This document shows, piece after piece, positions 1 through 7,607 of a stretch of 64,000 bases of DNA (position 1 is its first letter; each line of letters begins with the position of its first letter). Source of the stretch: Palsa-504 sp963818225 (lineage in GTDB: Bacteria > Actinomycetota > Actinomycetes > Streptosporangiales > Streptosporangiaceae); contig CAWFRO010000014.1 in the NCBI GenBank assembly GCA_963818225.1, forward strand, positions 620,001 to 684,000, read 5' to 3'. The position numbers and the translations under genes are program-made. The notes under the pieces are model-generated. The model was not told where the DNA came from. It worked only from the letters and a program-made list of their open reading frames with translations, and made no database searches.

Positions 1-2
1 GC

Positions 3-299
3 CGGCTAATCCTGGGCCGGGCGCTGGATGTGCTTCCCCGGCTGTCCGACGGGACTTATGACATGGTTTTCTGCGATGCCGATGTGCGGGACTATCCGGA
101 TTACCTGAACGCCGCGCTGCGGCTGCTGCGGCCCGGAGGCGTGGTGGCTTTCAATAACGCGCTGCCGGTCCCGGACGGGTCCGAGCCGCCGGAGGATGCG
201 GCCGACGTTGCTGAGCAGGTGCGCGGCGACGAAGGACTCGTGCCGCTGCTGATGCCGCTGGGCAACGGCCTGCTGGCCGCGGTCAAGAGGGGAGACTAG
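3..299 (+). CDS. O-methyltransferase, C-terminal part (5' truncated by window edge)
   Basis: Only the last 98 codons are present; the reading frame is open to the left edge. The visible part matches the end of the class I SAM-dependent O-methyltransferase family 3 (catechol-O-methyltransferase-like): a D-x-V-F-C-D-A-D strand (the usual metal-binding FIDAD/FCDAD motif), then Y-x-x-Y-L, then L-L-R-P-G-G-V-V before the last strands. Such enzymes transfer a methyl group from SAM to small hydroxylated acceptors in the cytoplasm. The substrate cannot be inferred. Expected full length is about 210-220 residues, so roughly half is missing. It ends just before a convergent DUF3117 gene. Confidence 0.8.
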   Translation, partial: RLILGRALDVLPRLSDGTYDMVFCDADVRDYPDYLNAALRLLRPGGVVAFNNALPVPDGSEPPEDAADVAEQVRGDEGLVPLLMPLGNGLLAAVKRGD

Positions 300-305
300 G
301 GCCGG

Positions 306-473
306 TCATTTGACCACGGACTTCAAGGCGTCACCAAGCTTAGCCGCTTCATCTGCCGTCAGCTCAACAACCAGGCGACCGCCGCCTTCAAGCGGGACAC
401 GCATGACAATGCCGCGCCCCTCCTTGGTGACCTCAAGTGGACCGTCGCCCGTCCGCGGCTTCATCGCCGCCAT
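306..473 (-). CDS. DUF3117 domain-containing small protein (55 aa)
   Basis: The minus-strand frame encodes 55 residues beginning MAAMKPRTGDGPLEVTKEGR and ending DALKSVVK, which is the typical whole-protein form of DUF3117, a small actinobacterial family of unknown function. A strong Shine-Dalgarno (GGAAGGAG, about 484-477) precedes the ATG at 473. No membrane segment or cysteine is present; the sequence is compact and charged, consistent with a small cytoplasmic fold. It converges on the O-methyltransferase with a gap of 6 bp. The family is recognised with high confidence, but nothing in the context shows its function. Confidence 0.88.
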   Translation of the reverse strand: MAAMKPRTGDGPLEVTKEGRGIVMRVPLEGGGRLVVELTADEAAKLGDALKSVVK

Positions 474-891
474 TTCCCATCTCCTTCCTCACCTATCCGC
501 GTACGGCGCCGCGGCCAGGCCTGTGCCGCGAGATACCCTGCCGCGGCGAGGCATCCCGCCCTCAGACCCTGCGCGGACCGTAATCTGCCGCTCGCGGCGG
601 AACCGGCCAGCCACAATCGTTTCTATCTGTCGCCCTATTATCCCGTGTTCGGAAGCAGAATGGTAATGATCGGGCATGCTGGCGCGTGTCGCGCAGGCCC
701 GCGACCCGCCGGGAGAGCCGCTGGGAGGCGTGCATGAGCCGGGCATCATCGGGTCCGCGGGCCAGCGGAGCCGCCGGCGGCCTCGTGCAGGCGGTAGCAT
801 TCGAAGCTCGCCTGGACGCACGCGTCGAGCCTGGCCCTCCAGTCGGATAGCTCGCTGGGTGACCGTCAGTCATTTTCAGGGGGCAGCCACA
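474..891. other. Intergenic region between divergent DUF3117 and MFS genes
   Basis: About 420 bp with no convincing gene. It must carry the promoters of the leftward DUF3117 gene and the rightward MFS gene. Open frames here on both strands have no Shine-Dalgarno and no recognisable family. The only AT-richer patch, around 620-670, is a plausible promoter area for the leftward gene, but no clean -35/-10 pair is visible. Confidence 0.5.
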
Positions 892-2166
892 GTGAGTCAG
901 GGCCCGGATCAGGAGCCGGCCGGGAAGCGGCGGCGGCTGCTCATCGATGTGACCCCGCTGCGGCGCTCACGCGACCTGCGCTGGCTGGTGGGAGGCGAGC
1001 TCGTCTCCATTCTGGGTACCCAGCTGACCACGGTGGCGGTGCCTTACCAGGTGTACGAGCTGACCCGATCGTCGCTTGACGTCGGGCTGGCGTCGCTGGC
1101 CCAGCTGTTCCCGCTGGTCGCCGGGGCGCTCCTGGGCGGGTCGGCGGTCGACGCCATGGATCGCCGGCGCCTGCTGATGGTAGCGCAGGCCGTAGCGGGC
1201 TGCTGCAGCGTCGGGCTGGCCGTCAACGCCGATCTCGGGCCGTCGCTATGGCCGCTGTTCGTCTTCCCGGCCCTGTCGGCCGGGTTCAGCGGCCTGGACA
1301 GCGCCGGGCGCAGTGCCATCGTGCCGAACCTGGTCCGGCGATCGGAGGTGCCGACCGCGAACGCCATCTTCCAGGCCCTGTTCCAGTTCGGCCTGGTGGC
1401 AGGCCCGGCGGTGGCCGGGCTGCTGCTAGCCGGGGCGGGGGTCCGGTTCGTGTACTGGCTGGACGTGGCGAGCTTCGCGGCGGCCCTGGTCGCGATGTTC
1501 GCGATCTCACCGCAGCCGCCGGCCGGGGAGCCCGGCCACCGGCCGGGCCTGCGCTCGATCCTCGAGGGCCTGCGTTTCGTGCGCGGGCGCCAGGCCATCC
1601 AGGGCGCCTACCTCATCGACATCAACGCCATGGTGTTCGGCATGCCGCGGGCCTTGTTCCCGGCGCTGGCGGCGACGGTGTTCGGCGGCGGCGCGGCGAC
1701 CGTCGGTTTCCTGTACGCCGCGCCCGGCGCCGGCGCGCTCGTCGGCGCGGTGACCACCGGCTGGGTCAGCCGGATCCGGCGGCAGGGCCGGGCGGTCATC
1801 TTCGCGGTCATCGCCTGGGGCATCGCCATCACGTGCTTCGGGCTCGTGAGCTGGCTGCCGGGAGCGCTGGCGCTGCTGGCCGTGGCCGGCTGGGCGGACG
1901 TGATCTCGGCGGTATTCCGCAACACGATCATCCAGCTTTCCGTGCCGGATGCGCTGCGCGGCCGGCTGTCCGGGCTGCAGATCGCGGTGGTGGCCGGCGG
2001 CCCCCGCGTCGGGGACCTGGAGTCCGGGGTGGTAGCGGCGGGCTTCGGCGACACGGTGTCGGTGGTCTCGGGGGGGCTGGCCTGCATCGCGGGCGCCATG
2101 GTCCTGGCGCGGCTGCTGCCCGGCTTCCGCCGGCAGCAGACCGCGGAACCGGCCGAACTCACTTGA
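892..2166 (+). CDS. MFS transporter, MFS_3 (EntS-like) family
   Basis: A 424-residue multi-pass membrane protein with the two halves of a major facilitator. Residues about 20-45 contain the first segment (L-R-W-L-V-G-G-E-L-V-S-I-L-G-T), followed by the loop D-A-M-D-R-R-R-L-L that corresponds to the MFS motif A between helices 2 and 3. This arrangement is typical of the MFS_3/enterobactin-exporter-like family of drug or siderophore effluxers. The frame is open upstream to 676, but the GTG at 892 is preferred because it follows CAGGGGG and gives the usual N-terminus. The substrate is unknown. It converges on ssrA, with its stop codon only 2 bp from the tmRNA 3' end. Confidence 0.82.
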   Translation: MSQGPDQEPAGKRRRLLIDVTPLRRSRDLRWLVGGELVSILGTQLTTVAVPYQVYELTRSSLDVGLASLAQLFPLVAGALLGGSAVDAMDRRRLLMVAQAVAGCCSVGLAVNADLGPSLWPLFVFPALSAGFSGLDSAGRSAIVPNLVRRSEVPTANAIFQALFQFGLVAGPAVAGLLLAGAGVRFVYWLDVASFAAALVAMFAISPQPPAGEPGHRPGLRSILEGLRFVRGRQAIQGAYLIDINAMVFGMPRALFPALAATVFGGGAATVGFLYAAPGAGALVGAVTTGWVSRIRRQGRAVIFAVIAWGIAITCFGLVSWLPGALALLAVAGWADVISAVFRNTIIQLSVPDALRGRLSGLQIAVVAGGPRVGDLESGVVAAGFGDTVSVVSGGLACIAGAMVLARLLPGFRRQQTAEPAELT

Positions 2167-2168
2167 CA

Positions 2169-2539
2169 TGGTGGAGGTGGCGGGAATCGAACCCGCGTCC
2201 TTCAGTGCATCACCAGGGCTTCTCCGGGCGCAGCTTGCTCTGCTTTTCTCAGCCCCGGCGATCACGCAAGCTAGACGCCGACGGGCTCAGCCACTGTTCG
2301 ATGTCCCGCCTGGCCCCGCGGCCGGAGCAGACGGTGATCCTTCTAGCTGATGCCAGGCACCGGGTCGAAGGCATCCCCGGGCTGACAGACCTCTAACTCG
2401 TCTTAAGCGACGAGAGCGAGGTCAGTGCGCGTAGTGTTGGCACTTATTGGTTTGCGGCCGCAGGATTTGCGAGGTTACAACCGCAACCCTCGGCCCGCTT
2501 CCCCTGGTTCAACCACCAAAGTCGAAACCGTTCACCCCC
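2169..2539 (-). ncRNA. ssrA: transfer-messenger RNA (tmRNA), tag ANTTRTDLALVA
   Basis: On the minus strand the 5' end GGGGGUGAACGGUUUCGAC pairs with the 3' end CACCUCC-ACCA (seven pairs including one G-U), and the T-arm GGUUCGAUUCCCGCC sits at the 3' side (forward 2180-2195). The CCA is encoded (2169-2171). The internal reading frame runs from forward 2441 to 2403: twelve codons for ANTTRTDLALVA and a UAA stop. tmRNA rescues stalled ribosomes together with SmpB, whose gene lies about 2.5 kb upstream on the same strand. Usual bacterial tags end in LAA; here the last three residues are LVA. Confidence 0.95.
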
Positions 2540-2589
2540 TATTGAGTTGTGCGCCGGGCACGGCGGGCTCCGCCGTACTCGACCGCTGA

Positions 2590-2595
2590 AGTATA
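2590..2595 (-). promoter_or_regulatory. Possible -10 box for ssrA
   Basis: The minus strand reads TATACT about 50 nt upstream of the mature tmRNA 5' end. That distance fits a short leader removed by RNase P. No good -35 hexamer is visible at the right spacing, so this is a tentative site. Confidence 0.35.
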
Positions 2596-2680
2596 ACCCG
2601 CGGCAGCCGGCCGGGATTCCCCGCATACGCCGGCCGCGGGGCAGGCGGGCTGGCCGGGCGCTCGCGGGCCCAACATAAAT

Positions 2681-2726
2681 GGCCCCTGCGGGCGCTGGCG
2701 GTGGCCGAAACGCGCCCGCAGGGGCC
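2681..2726 (-). terminator. Strong stem-loop terminator (15-bp perfect stem)
   Basis: Positions 2681-2695 and 2712-2726 are a perfect 15-bp inverted repeat around a 16-nt loop. It lies downstream of the leftward smpB and PBP-like genes and upstream of ssrA, so it most likely ends the smpB operon transcript. There is no U-tract, which is common for actinobacterial terminators. Confidence 0.75.
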
Positions 2727-2734
2727 GACCGGCA

Positions 2735-2937
2735 GGGTCGAAGCCGGTCTTACCGGCCGGGATCTCCCCCGAGATGAGACCCGGACCTTTAACGCCGACT
2801 GGGCCGCAACCCCCCTAGCGAACCCCAGTCACCGGTAAGGACGCCGGTACACATCGGCACGGTTGCTTACTCTTAGCAACTTTAGGTTACATTTTCATAA
2901 CGTACAGTAACTAAGGCCGTGGCGGCCGACGCGATGA
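2735..2937 (-). other. Hairpin-rich region, candidate 3' UTR structure or small RNA
   Basis: About 200 bp between the PBP-like stop codon and the strong terminator contain a chain of perfect short stems: 2743-2757 (6 bp, 3-nt loop), 2797-2803 with 2824-2830 (7 bp, C/G-run loop), 2862-2867 with 2875-2880 (6 bp), and 2886-2890 with 2907-2911 (5 bp). No reading frame with a ribosome-binding site is present. It could be a structured 3' UTR of the smpB operon or an independent small RNA. The strand is assigned by association with the leftward operon and is not certain. Confidence 0.4.
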
Positions 2938-5076
2938 TCAGCTCCCGAAGGCCTTCAGGAACGCGCCGGCCAGCGCGGCCGCGGACAGCCGGGACGTCTG
3001 GCCGGACTCGAGGACGGTGAACGCGATGTCGCCGCGGAAGCCGACGAACCAGCTCGTCCACGTCGAGCCGGTGTGGACGAGGCCGACCTGCCCGTACACC
3101 GGGGTGCCGGGCTGGCTGGCCGCTTGCGCGGCGCCCGAGCGGACCGCGGCGCGCATGAGACTGCGCAGCGCGGACATGTCGCTGGGGTTCAGGGCGTTCC
3201 CCGAGGGATCGGCCGAGCCGCCGAGGATTCGCGGGGTGTGCCAGCTGCCCGAGTCCACCGCCGCGGCGACCATGGCCATGGCCAGAGGGCTCACCTGCAC
3301 GTTGCCCTGCCCGATGGTCTGCGCGGCGAGTTCCGCCCCGACCGCCCCGGACGGGACCGACCCGGAGAACGCGGGGACCGGCAGCCCGGACCAGTCGGCA
3401 CCGATCCCGAACTGCCTCACCACCTGGTCGAACTGGCCCGCGGTGAGGCGCTCGGAGGCCCCGGCGAACGCGGTGCCGCAGTCATCGGCGAAGTCGTCGC
3501 TGAAGGGCTCGGTCTGGCCGGTCCCGTCACTGGTGAAGGTCTGCCCGCCGACCGTGAACGAGTTCTCGCAGGCGAGCTGGGAGCCCGTGTTCAGCCCGGT
3601 CCCCAGTAGCGCGGCGGCCGACACGATGGTGAACGCCGTGCCCGGCGTCAGCCTGGCGTTCAGCGCGTCGGCTCCCGGCTGGGCGCCGGACCCGTGGTGC
3701 TGTGCTACCGCCAGGACCTCTCCGGTGGACGCGCGGACGGCGACGATCTGCCCCGAACCCGGCACGCCGCTCAGCGCGGCCAGGGCGGCGTTCTGCGCCG
3801 CCGAGCTGATGGTGGTGCGCACCGGAGTGCCTGCCTCGCCCGGCCAGCGGGCGAGCACGCCCGCCTGGGCGCCGGCCGAGGTCACCGCCACGATCTCGGT
3901 GGTCGGCGTGCCGAGGAGCTGACGCTGGTACGCCTGTTCAAGACCGGACAGCCCGACTGTGGTGCCGGGAAGGTAGTACGCGCCTTCGTCGCGCAGCACC
4001 GAGCTGATCTCGTTGCCGACCCCGCCGATGAGCCCGGTCGCCTCGGCCTGGAACAGGCGCTCCCGATCCTGCTGGACCACGAGGCCGGGCACGCCGCGCA
4101 GGGCGGAGCGAAGCTGGGCGTACGTCGCGGGATCCAGCGAGGCCAGCCGGAGGAACTGGTGCGGCGGAGCGGAGGTGATCTGGCCGAGGACCTGCTCAGG
4201 GTTCAGTTTGGTCACCCGGGCGAAGTCCCGTGCGGTCACGGCCGGGTCAGCCAGCTCGGCGGGCAACACGCCCAGTACGTAGACCTGGCCCCGGACCTGC
4301 AGCGGCTGCCCCTCGGCGTCGAGCACGGGCGCCCGGTCCGGGAACTGAGTCACCACCGCCAGCCGCTCCCCCGGGCTGAGGTCCGGGTACACCACGCTCG
4401 GCGCCCACTGGACCTGCCAGGTGCCGCCGCTGCGGCTGAGGCCGAACTGGCCGCGGTAGGACCATACGCGCCCTTCCGCGGCCAGATCGACCGAGGCCGT
4501 GAACGAGGCCTGCGCCGTATCGCCGTGCTGCGTGACCGAGTCCATGGTCAGGAACAGCTGCGTGGCGTTGAGCTGCGCGAAGGCGCCTTTCAGCGCCGCG
4601 GCGACGGTAGTAGGCGCGGCCGAGGTCAGCGAGCCCGCGGCGGCGTAATGCTGCTGCTGCCAGTCCAGCAGGAAGGCCTGGGCGGCCGGCTCGGCGGAAG
4701 GCTCCGAGCCGAAGCCCGTGGCCAGGCCGACGACCAGCGCCCCGACCACGACCAGGAGCACGCCGACGAGCCGGGCCCGCCTCGTCAGCCGCACCCGCGG
4801 CGCGGACCTGCGGCCAGAGTGAGGATGAGGATCGCGCCGGGCAGGCCGCGGCCCGCGTGGTGAGTCAGCGGCGGCCGGGCCAGCGGGGCGGGCCAGGCCG
4901 GGCGGCGGCGGGCTGGCGGGACCGGGCAAGCCGGCGGAACCGGGCGGGCCAGGGCTGAGCGGGCCGGGCGGGCCGGCGGAACCGGCTTCGCGCGGTCCGG
5001 GCACGGCGGGACCCTGCGGCCGGGCCCGGCCGCCACGGTCGCCCGTCCTCCAGGACACGATCCGCCTGCCCGTCAC
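2938..5076 (-). CDS. Penicillin-binding-protein-like, NTF2-like plus transpeptidase fold, degenerate catalytic motifs
   Basis: 712 residues: a Pro/Gly/Ala-rich cytoplasmic tail (1-95), one membrane segment (about 103-124), an NTF2-like MecA_N-type domain (about 128-260), a PBP dimerisation region, and a class B transpeptidase fold (about 390-712). The fold is recognisable, but the three catalytic boxes are altered: S-x-x-K reads T480-A-F-T483, S-x-N reads D532-C-G534, and K-T-G reads H668-T-G670. It should therefore not form an acyl-enzyme by the known mechanism. It overlaps smpB by 4 bp (ATGA), so it is translationally coupled to it and downstream of ftsEX. A scaffold or regulatory role in septal wall synthesis is plausible but not shown. 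Confidence 0.85.
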   Translation of the reverse strand: MTGRRIVSWRTGDRGGRARPQGPAVPGPREAGSAGPPGPLSPGPPGSAGLPGPASPPPPGLARPAGPAAADSPRGPRPARRDPHPHSGRRSAPRVRLTRRARLVGVLLVVVGALVVGLATGFGSEPSAEPAAQAFLLDWQQQHYAAAGSLTSAAPTTVAAALKGAFAQLNATQLFLTMDSVTQHGDTAQASFTASVDLAAEGRVWSYRGQFGLSRSGGTWQVQWAPSVVYPDLSPGERLAVVTQFPDRAPVLDAEGQPLQVRGQVYVLGVLPAELADPAVTARDFARVTKLNPEQVLGQITSAPPHQFLRLASLDPATYAQLRSALRGVPGLVVQQDRERLFQAEATGLIGGVGNEISSVLRDEGAYYLPGTTVGLSGLEQAYQRQLLGTPTTEIVAVTSAGAQAGVLARWPGEAGTPVRTTISSAAQNAALAALSGVPGSGQIVAVRASTGEVLAVAQHHGSGAQPGADALNARLTPGTAFTIVSAAALLGTGLNTGSQLACENSFTVGGQTFTSDGTGQTEPFSDDFADDCGTAFAGASERLTAGQFDQVVRQFGIGADWSGLPVPAFSGSVPSGAVGAELAAQTIGQGNVQVSPLAMAMVAAAVDSGSWHTPRILGGSADPSGNALNPSDMSALRSLMRAAVRSGAAQAASQPGTPVYGQVGLVHTGSTWTSWFVGFRGDIAFTVLESGQTSRLSAAALAGAFLKAFGS

Positions 5077-5537
5077 CTTCGCCGTTTCAGCGCTCGGTCT
5101 ATCTCCCTGGCGGCGTCACGCTTGGCCAGGTCCTGGCGCTTATCGTAGGTCCGTTTGCCCCGGCCCAGGCCCAGTTCGACCTTGACATTCCCGTCCTTGA
5201 AATACAGCGAGAGGGGGATCAGCGTCAGACCTTGCTCGGCGGTCTTGGCGCTCAGGCGGTCGATCTCCTTACGGTGCAGCAGGACCTTCCTGATCCGCCG
5301 CGGGGTGTGATTGGTCCAGGTGCCCTGGACGTACTCGGGGATGTGCACGTTGTGCAGCCACACCTCGCCGTCGGAGATCTGCGCGAACCCGTCAGCCAGG
5401 GACGCACGTCCGGCCCGGAGCGACTTCACCTCGGTGCCGGTCAGGACCAGCCCCGCCTCATAGGTGTCCTCGATGTGGTAGTCGTGGAAGGCACGCCGGT
5501 TACGGGCGATGACCTTCTCCCCTTGCTCCCGAGCCAC
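5073..5537 (-). CDS. smpB: SsrA-binding protein SmpB
   Basis: 154 residues, full length for SmpB, the protein partner that delivers tmRNA to stalled ribosomes. It has the N-terminal I-A-x-N-R-R-A-x-H-D-Y-x-I segment, the G-T-E-V-K-S-L-R motif that contacts tmRNA, the L-I-P-L-S-L-Y-F strand and a basic C-terminal tail with K-R-x-x-x-A-K-R-D. The start is GTG at 5537 preceded by GGGAG. It lies 30 bp downstream of ftsX and overlaps the PBP-like gene. ssrA lies further along the same strand, the classic pairing. Confidence 0.97.
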   Translation of the reverse strand: MAREQGEKVIARNRRAFHDYHIEDTYEAGLVLTGTEVKSLRAGRASLADGFAQISDGEVWLHNVHIPEYVQGTWTNHTPRRIRKVLLHRKEIDRLSAKTAEQGLTLIPLSLYFKDGNVKVELGLGRGKRTYDKRQDLAKRDAAREIDRALKRRR

Positions 5538-5567
5538 GACTCTCCCGTCACCTGCGCCGCCCTCCCT

Positions 5568-6479
5568 CTAGATCCGCAGGTAGCGGCGCAGCGTCAGGAA
5601 GGACGTCACACCGCACAGCAAGACTCCGACGGCCATCGAGAGCAGGATCACCTCGACCAGGTCGCCGACCGACAAACCTACGTTGAAGGAGAAGTACTGC
5701 TCCAGGCTATCTAGCATGAGCGACTTGACGGCCACCAGGAGCCCGGCGGCGATGGCCCAGCCGATCAGCCCGGCGATGGCTCCCTCGAGCAGGAACGGCA
5801 GCTGGATGTAGAAGTTCGAGGCTCCGACCAGCCGCATGATCGAGGTTTCTCTGCGGCGGTTGAAGGCGGACAGCCTGATGGTGTTGGCCACGAGCAGGAC
5901 CGCCGCCACGATCAGGATCAGGGCAATGATGAGAACGGCATTCCTGGCCCCGTCGAGCAGCCGGTAGAACTTGTCCAGGATGGTCATCTCGTTGACCACC
6001 GTCTCCACCCCGGACGCGCCGGTGACCGCGCTGGCCACGATGTTGTAGTCGGCCTCGGGATTATGCAGCTTGACCTCGAACGAGTCGGGAATGTCGCCTT
6101 CCTGAGTGCCCTGGACGAGGGCCGGCTCGTTCGAGAAGTCCTGCCTGAACTCGGAGTACGCCTGCTGCTGGGACACGTAGTACACGGTCTGCACCTGCGG
6201 CATCGACTTCAGCTGCTGGTAGATCTGCTGCCGCTGCGCCGCGGTGGACGGTCCGTTCTGCGCGCACTGCGGTTGCGGGCTCGTCTTGATGCACAGGTAG
6301 ATCGACAGCTCGACCTTGTCCTGCCAGTAGGTTCTCGTCCGGTCCACCTGCTTGACGAACAGCAGGCCGGTGCCGAGCAGGGACAGGCTGATGGCCACGA
6401 CCACGATCAGCGCCATCGTCATGGTGAGATTCCGGCGCAGTCCGATCCAGATCTCGGAGAGGACGAACTGTGAACGCAT
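5568..6479 (-). CDS. ftsX: Cell division protein FtsX (ABC-like permease)
   Basis: 303 residues with FtsX topology: a short cytoplasmic N-terminus, a first membrane helix (about 20-42), a large extracytoplasmic domain (about 45-180) and three C-terminal helices (about 185-300). The extracellular domain carries two cysteines about 11 residues apart (Y-L-C ... P-Q-C) that could form a disulfide. FtsX with FtsE couples the divisome to peptidoglycan hydrolases outside the cell. The gene follows ftsE by 38 bp and precedes smpB by 30 bp, as in other actinobacteria. Confidence 0.95.
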   Translation of the reverse strand: MRSQFVLSEIWIGLRRNLTMTMALIVVVAISLSLLGTGLLFVKQVDRTRTYWQDKVELSIYLCIKTSPQPQCAQNGPSTAAQRQQIYQQLKSMPQVQTVYYVSQQQAYSEFRQDFSNEPALVQGTQEGDIPDSFEVKLHNPEADYNIVASAVTGASGVETVVNEMTILDKFYRLLDGARNAVLIIALILIVAAVLLVANTIRLSAFNRRRETSIMRLVGASNFYIQLPFLLEGAIAGLIGWAIAAGLLVAVKSLMLDSLEQYFSFNVGLSVGDLVEVILLSMAVGVLLCGVTSFLTLRRYLRI

Positions 6480-6517
6480 ACAGGCTGATCCTTACAGTCG
6501 TGGACGGCGATGACGGG

Positions 6518-7207
6518 TCAGTAGGCCTGGCCGTACACCCCGTGTGACTGGTCTCGCACGACCTTGCCGAATTCCAGCTCGATCACCCGCTTCCGCATGG
6601 AGTCGACGATGGCAGCGTCGTGCGTGGCCATCACCACGGTCGTGCCGGTCCGGTTGATCCGGTCGAGCACCTTCATGATGCCGATGGAAGTGGCCGGGTC
6701 GATGTTCCCGGTCGGCTCGTCGGCGAGCAGGATCATCGGCCGGTTGACGAACGCCCGGGCCATGGCCACCCGCTGCTGCTCTCCGCCGGACAGCTCGTCC
6801 GGCATGCGGTCGTGCTTGCCCTCCAAGCCGACCAGGTCGATGACCTCGGGGACGACCTTGCGGATGAAGCGCCGGTGCTTGCCGATAACCTCCAGCGCGA
6901 ACGCGACGTTCTGGTAGACGCTCTTGTTCGGCAGCAGCCGGAAATCCTGGAACACGCAGCCGATCCGCCGGCGCAGGTAGGGCACCTTCCAGTTGGTGAG
7001 CCGCGCGAGATCCCGGCCCGCCACGTGGATCCTTCCTTCTGACGGCCGCTCTTCCTTCAGGACCAGCCGGAGGAAGGTCGACTTCCCCGATCCGGACGGG
7101 CCGACCAGGAAAACGAACTCGCCCTTGGCCACCGAGATATTGACGCTCTCCAGCGCGGGGCGGCTCTGGCTCGGGTAGATCTTGGTGACGTTATCGAAGT
7201 TGATCAC
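6518..7207 (-). CDS. ftsE: Cell division ATP-binding protein FtsE
   Basis: ABC ATPase with Walker A G-P-S-G-S-G-K-S-T, Q-loop V-F-Q-D-F, signature L-S-G-G-E-Q-Q-R, Walker B I-L-L-A-D-E-P and the switch histidine in M-A-T-H-D. The frame extends upstream to 7255, but the GTG at 7207 gives the standard 229-residue FtsE starting with an I-x-F-D-N-V-T-K-I-Y strand. FtsE works as a cytoplasmic dimer beneath FtsX and drives septal wall remodelling. The long intergenic stretch upstream of 7208 should hold the promoter of the ftsE-ftsX-smpB-PBP operon. Confidence 0.96.
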   Translation of the reverse strand: MINFDNVTKIYPSQSRPALESVNISVAKGEFVFLVGPSGSGKSTFLRLVLKEERPSEGRIHVAGRDLARLTNWKVPYLRRRIGCVFQDFRLLPNKSVYQNVAFALEVIGKHRRFIRKVVPEVIDLVGLEGKHDRMPDELSGGEQQRVAMARAFVNRPMILLADEPTGNIDPATSIGIMKVLDRINRTGTTVVMATHDAAIVDSMRKRVIELEFGKVVRDQSHGVYGQAY

Positions 7208-7374
7208 AGGACCATCACAGCGCGGTTGAGTGGGTTGGGCCCGCAGTTTCCGCAAACTCGCGCGACATGCGGGTAACCTGGTTAAGGCCAGGGCACAGTC
7301 TAGAGCGAAACTGGCAGCTAAGGCCGTAACATCGCAACAAGTACCGGGGCACGGGCCAGCCGGAAGGGCTTCCG

Positions 7375-7560
7375 ATGAGCTGTGAACACCTGATCTGCGC
7401 TCAGTGCGCCGGACCGGTCGTCGAAGGCCGCTGCCCGGCGTGTCGCGCGGCCCGGCAGCACGTCCACCACGAGCATTTCAGCGCGTCGCCGCAGCTCATC
7501 CTCGCGGCCGTACTGACCCTGAGCCTGCTGCTCCTGCTGGCGCTGCACTTCGGCCGGTAG
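7375..7560 (+). CDS. Small CxxC zinc-ribbon protein with C-terminal membrane anchor
   Basis: 61 residues. The N-terminal third has paired cysteines (C-E-H-L-I-C-A-Q-C and C-P-A-C), suggesting a small zinc ribbon. A histidine-rich bend (H-V-H-H-E-H) follows, and the last 20 residues are a single hydrophobic helix ending in H-F-G-R, so it looks tail-anchored. It sits divergently from ftsE and converges on prfB. The family is not known to me by function; a similar unnamed gene often lies between ftsE and prfB in actinobacteria (from memory). The last codons and stop have been tandemly duplicated downstream. Confidence 0.65.
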   Translation: MSCEHLICAQCAGPVVEGRCPACRAARQHVHHEHFSASPQLILAAVLTLSLLLLLALHFGR

Positions 7561-7590
7561 GGCACTTCGGGCGGTAGGGCACTTCGGGCG
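7557..7590 (+). repeat. 17-bp tandem repeat on the stop codon of the zinc-ribbon gene
   Basis: Two identical 17-bp units (GTAGGGCACTTCGGGCG), with a third partial copy at 7591-7597. The gene end itself (CACTTCGGCCGGTAG, 7546-7560) resembles the unit, so the array looks like repeated copying of the gene's last bases including the TAG. Confidence 0.85.
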
Positions 7591-7607
7591 GTAGGGGCCT
7601 CGCGGCG

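Noticed and set aside
2735..2930. c-di-AMP (ydaO) riboswitch or 6C RNA in the hairpin-rich region
   Set aside because: Neither the ydaO conserved blocks nor two loops each with six cytosines could be matched; kept only as an unnamed structured region.
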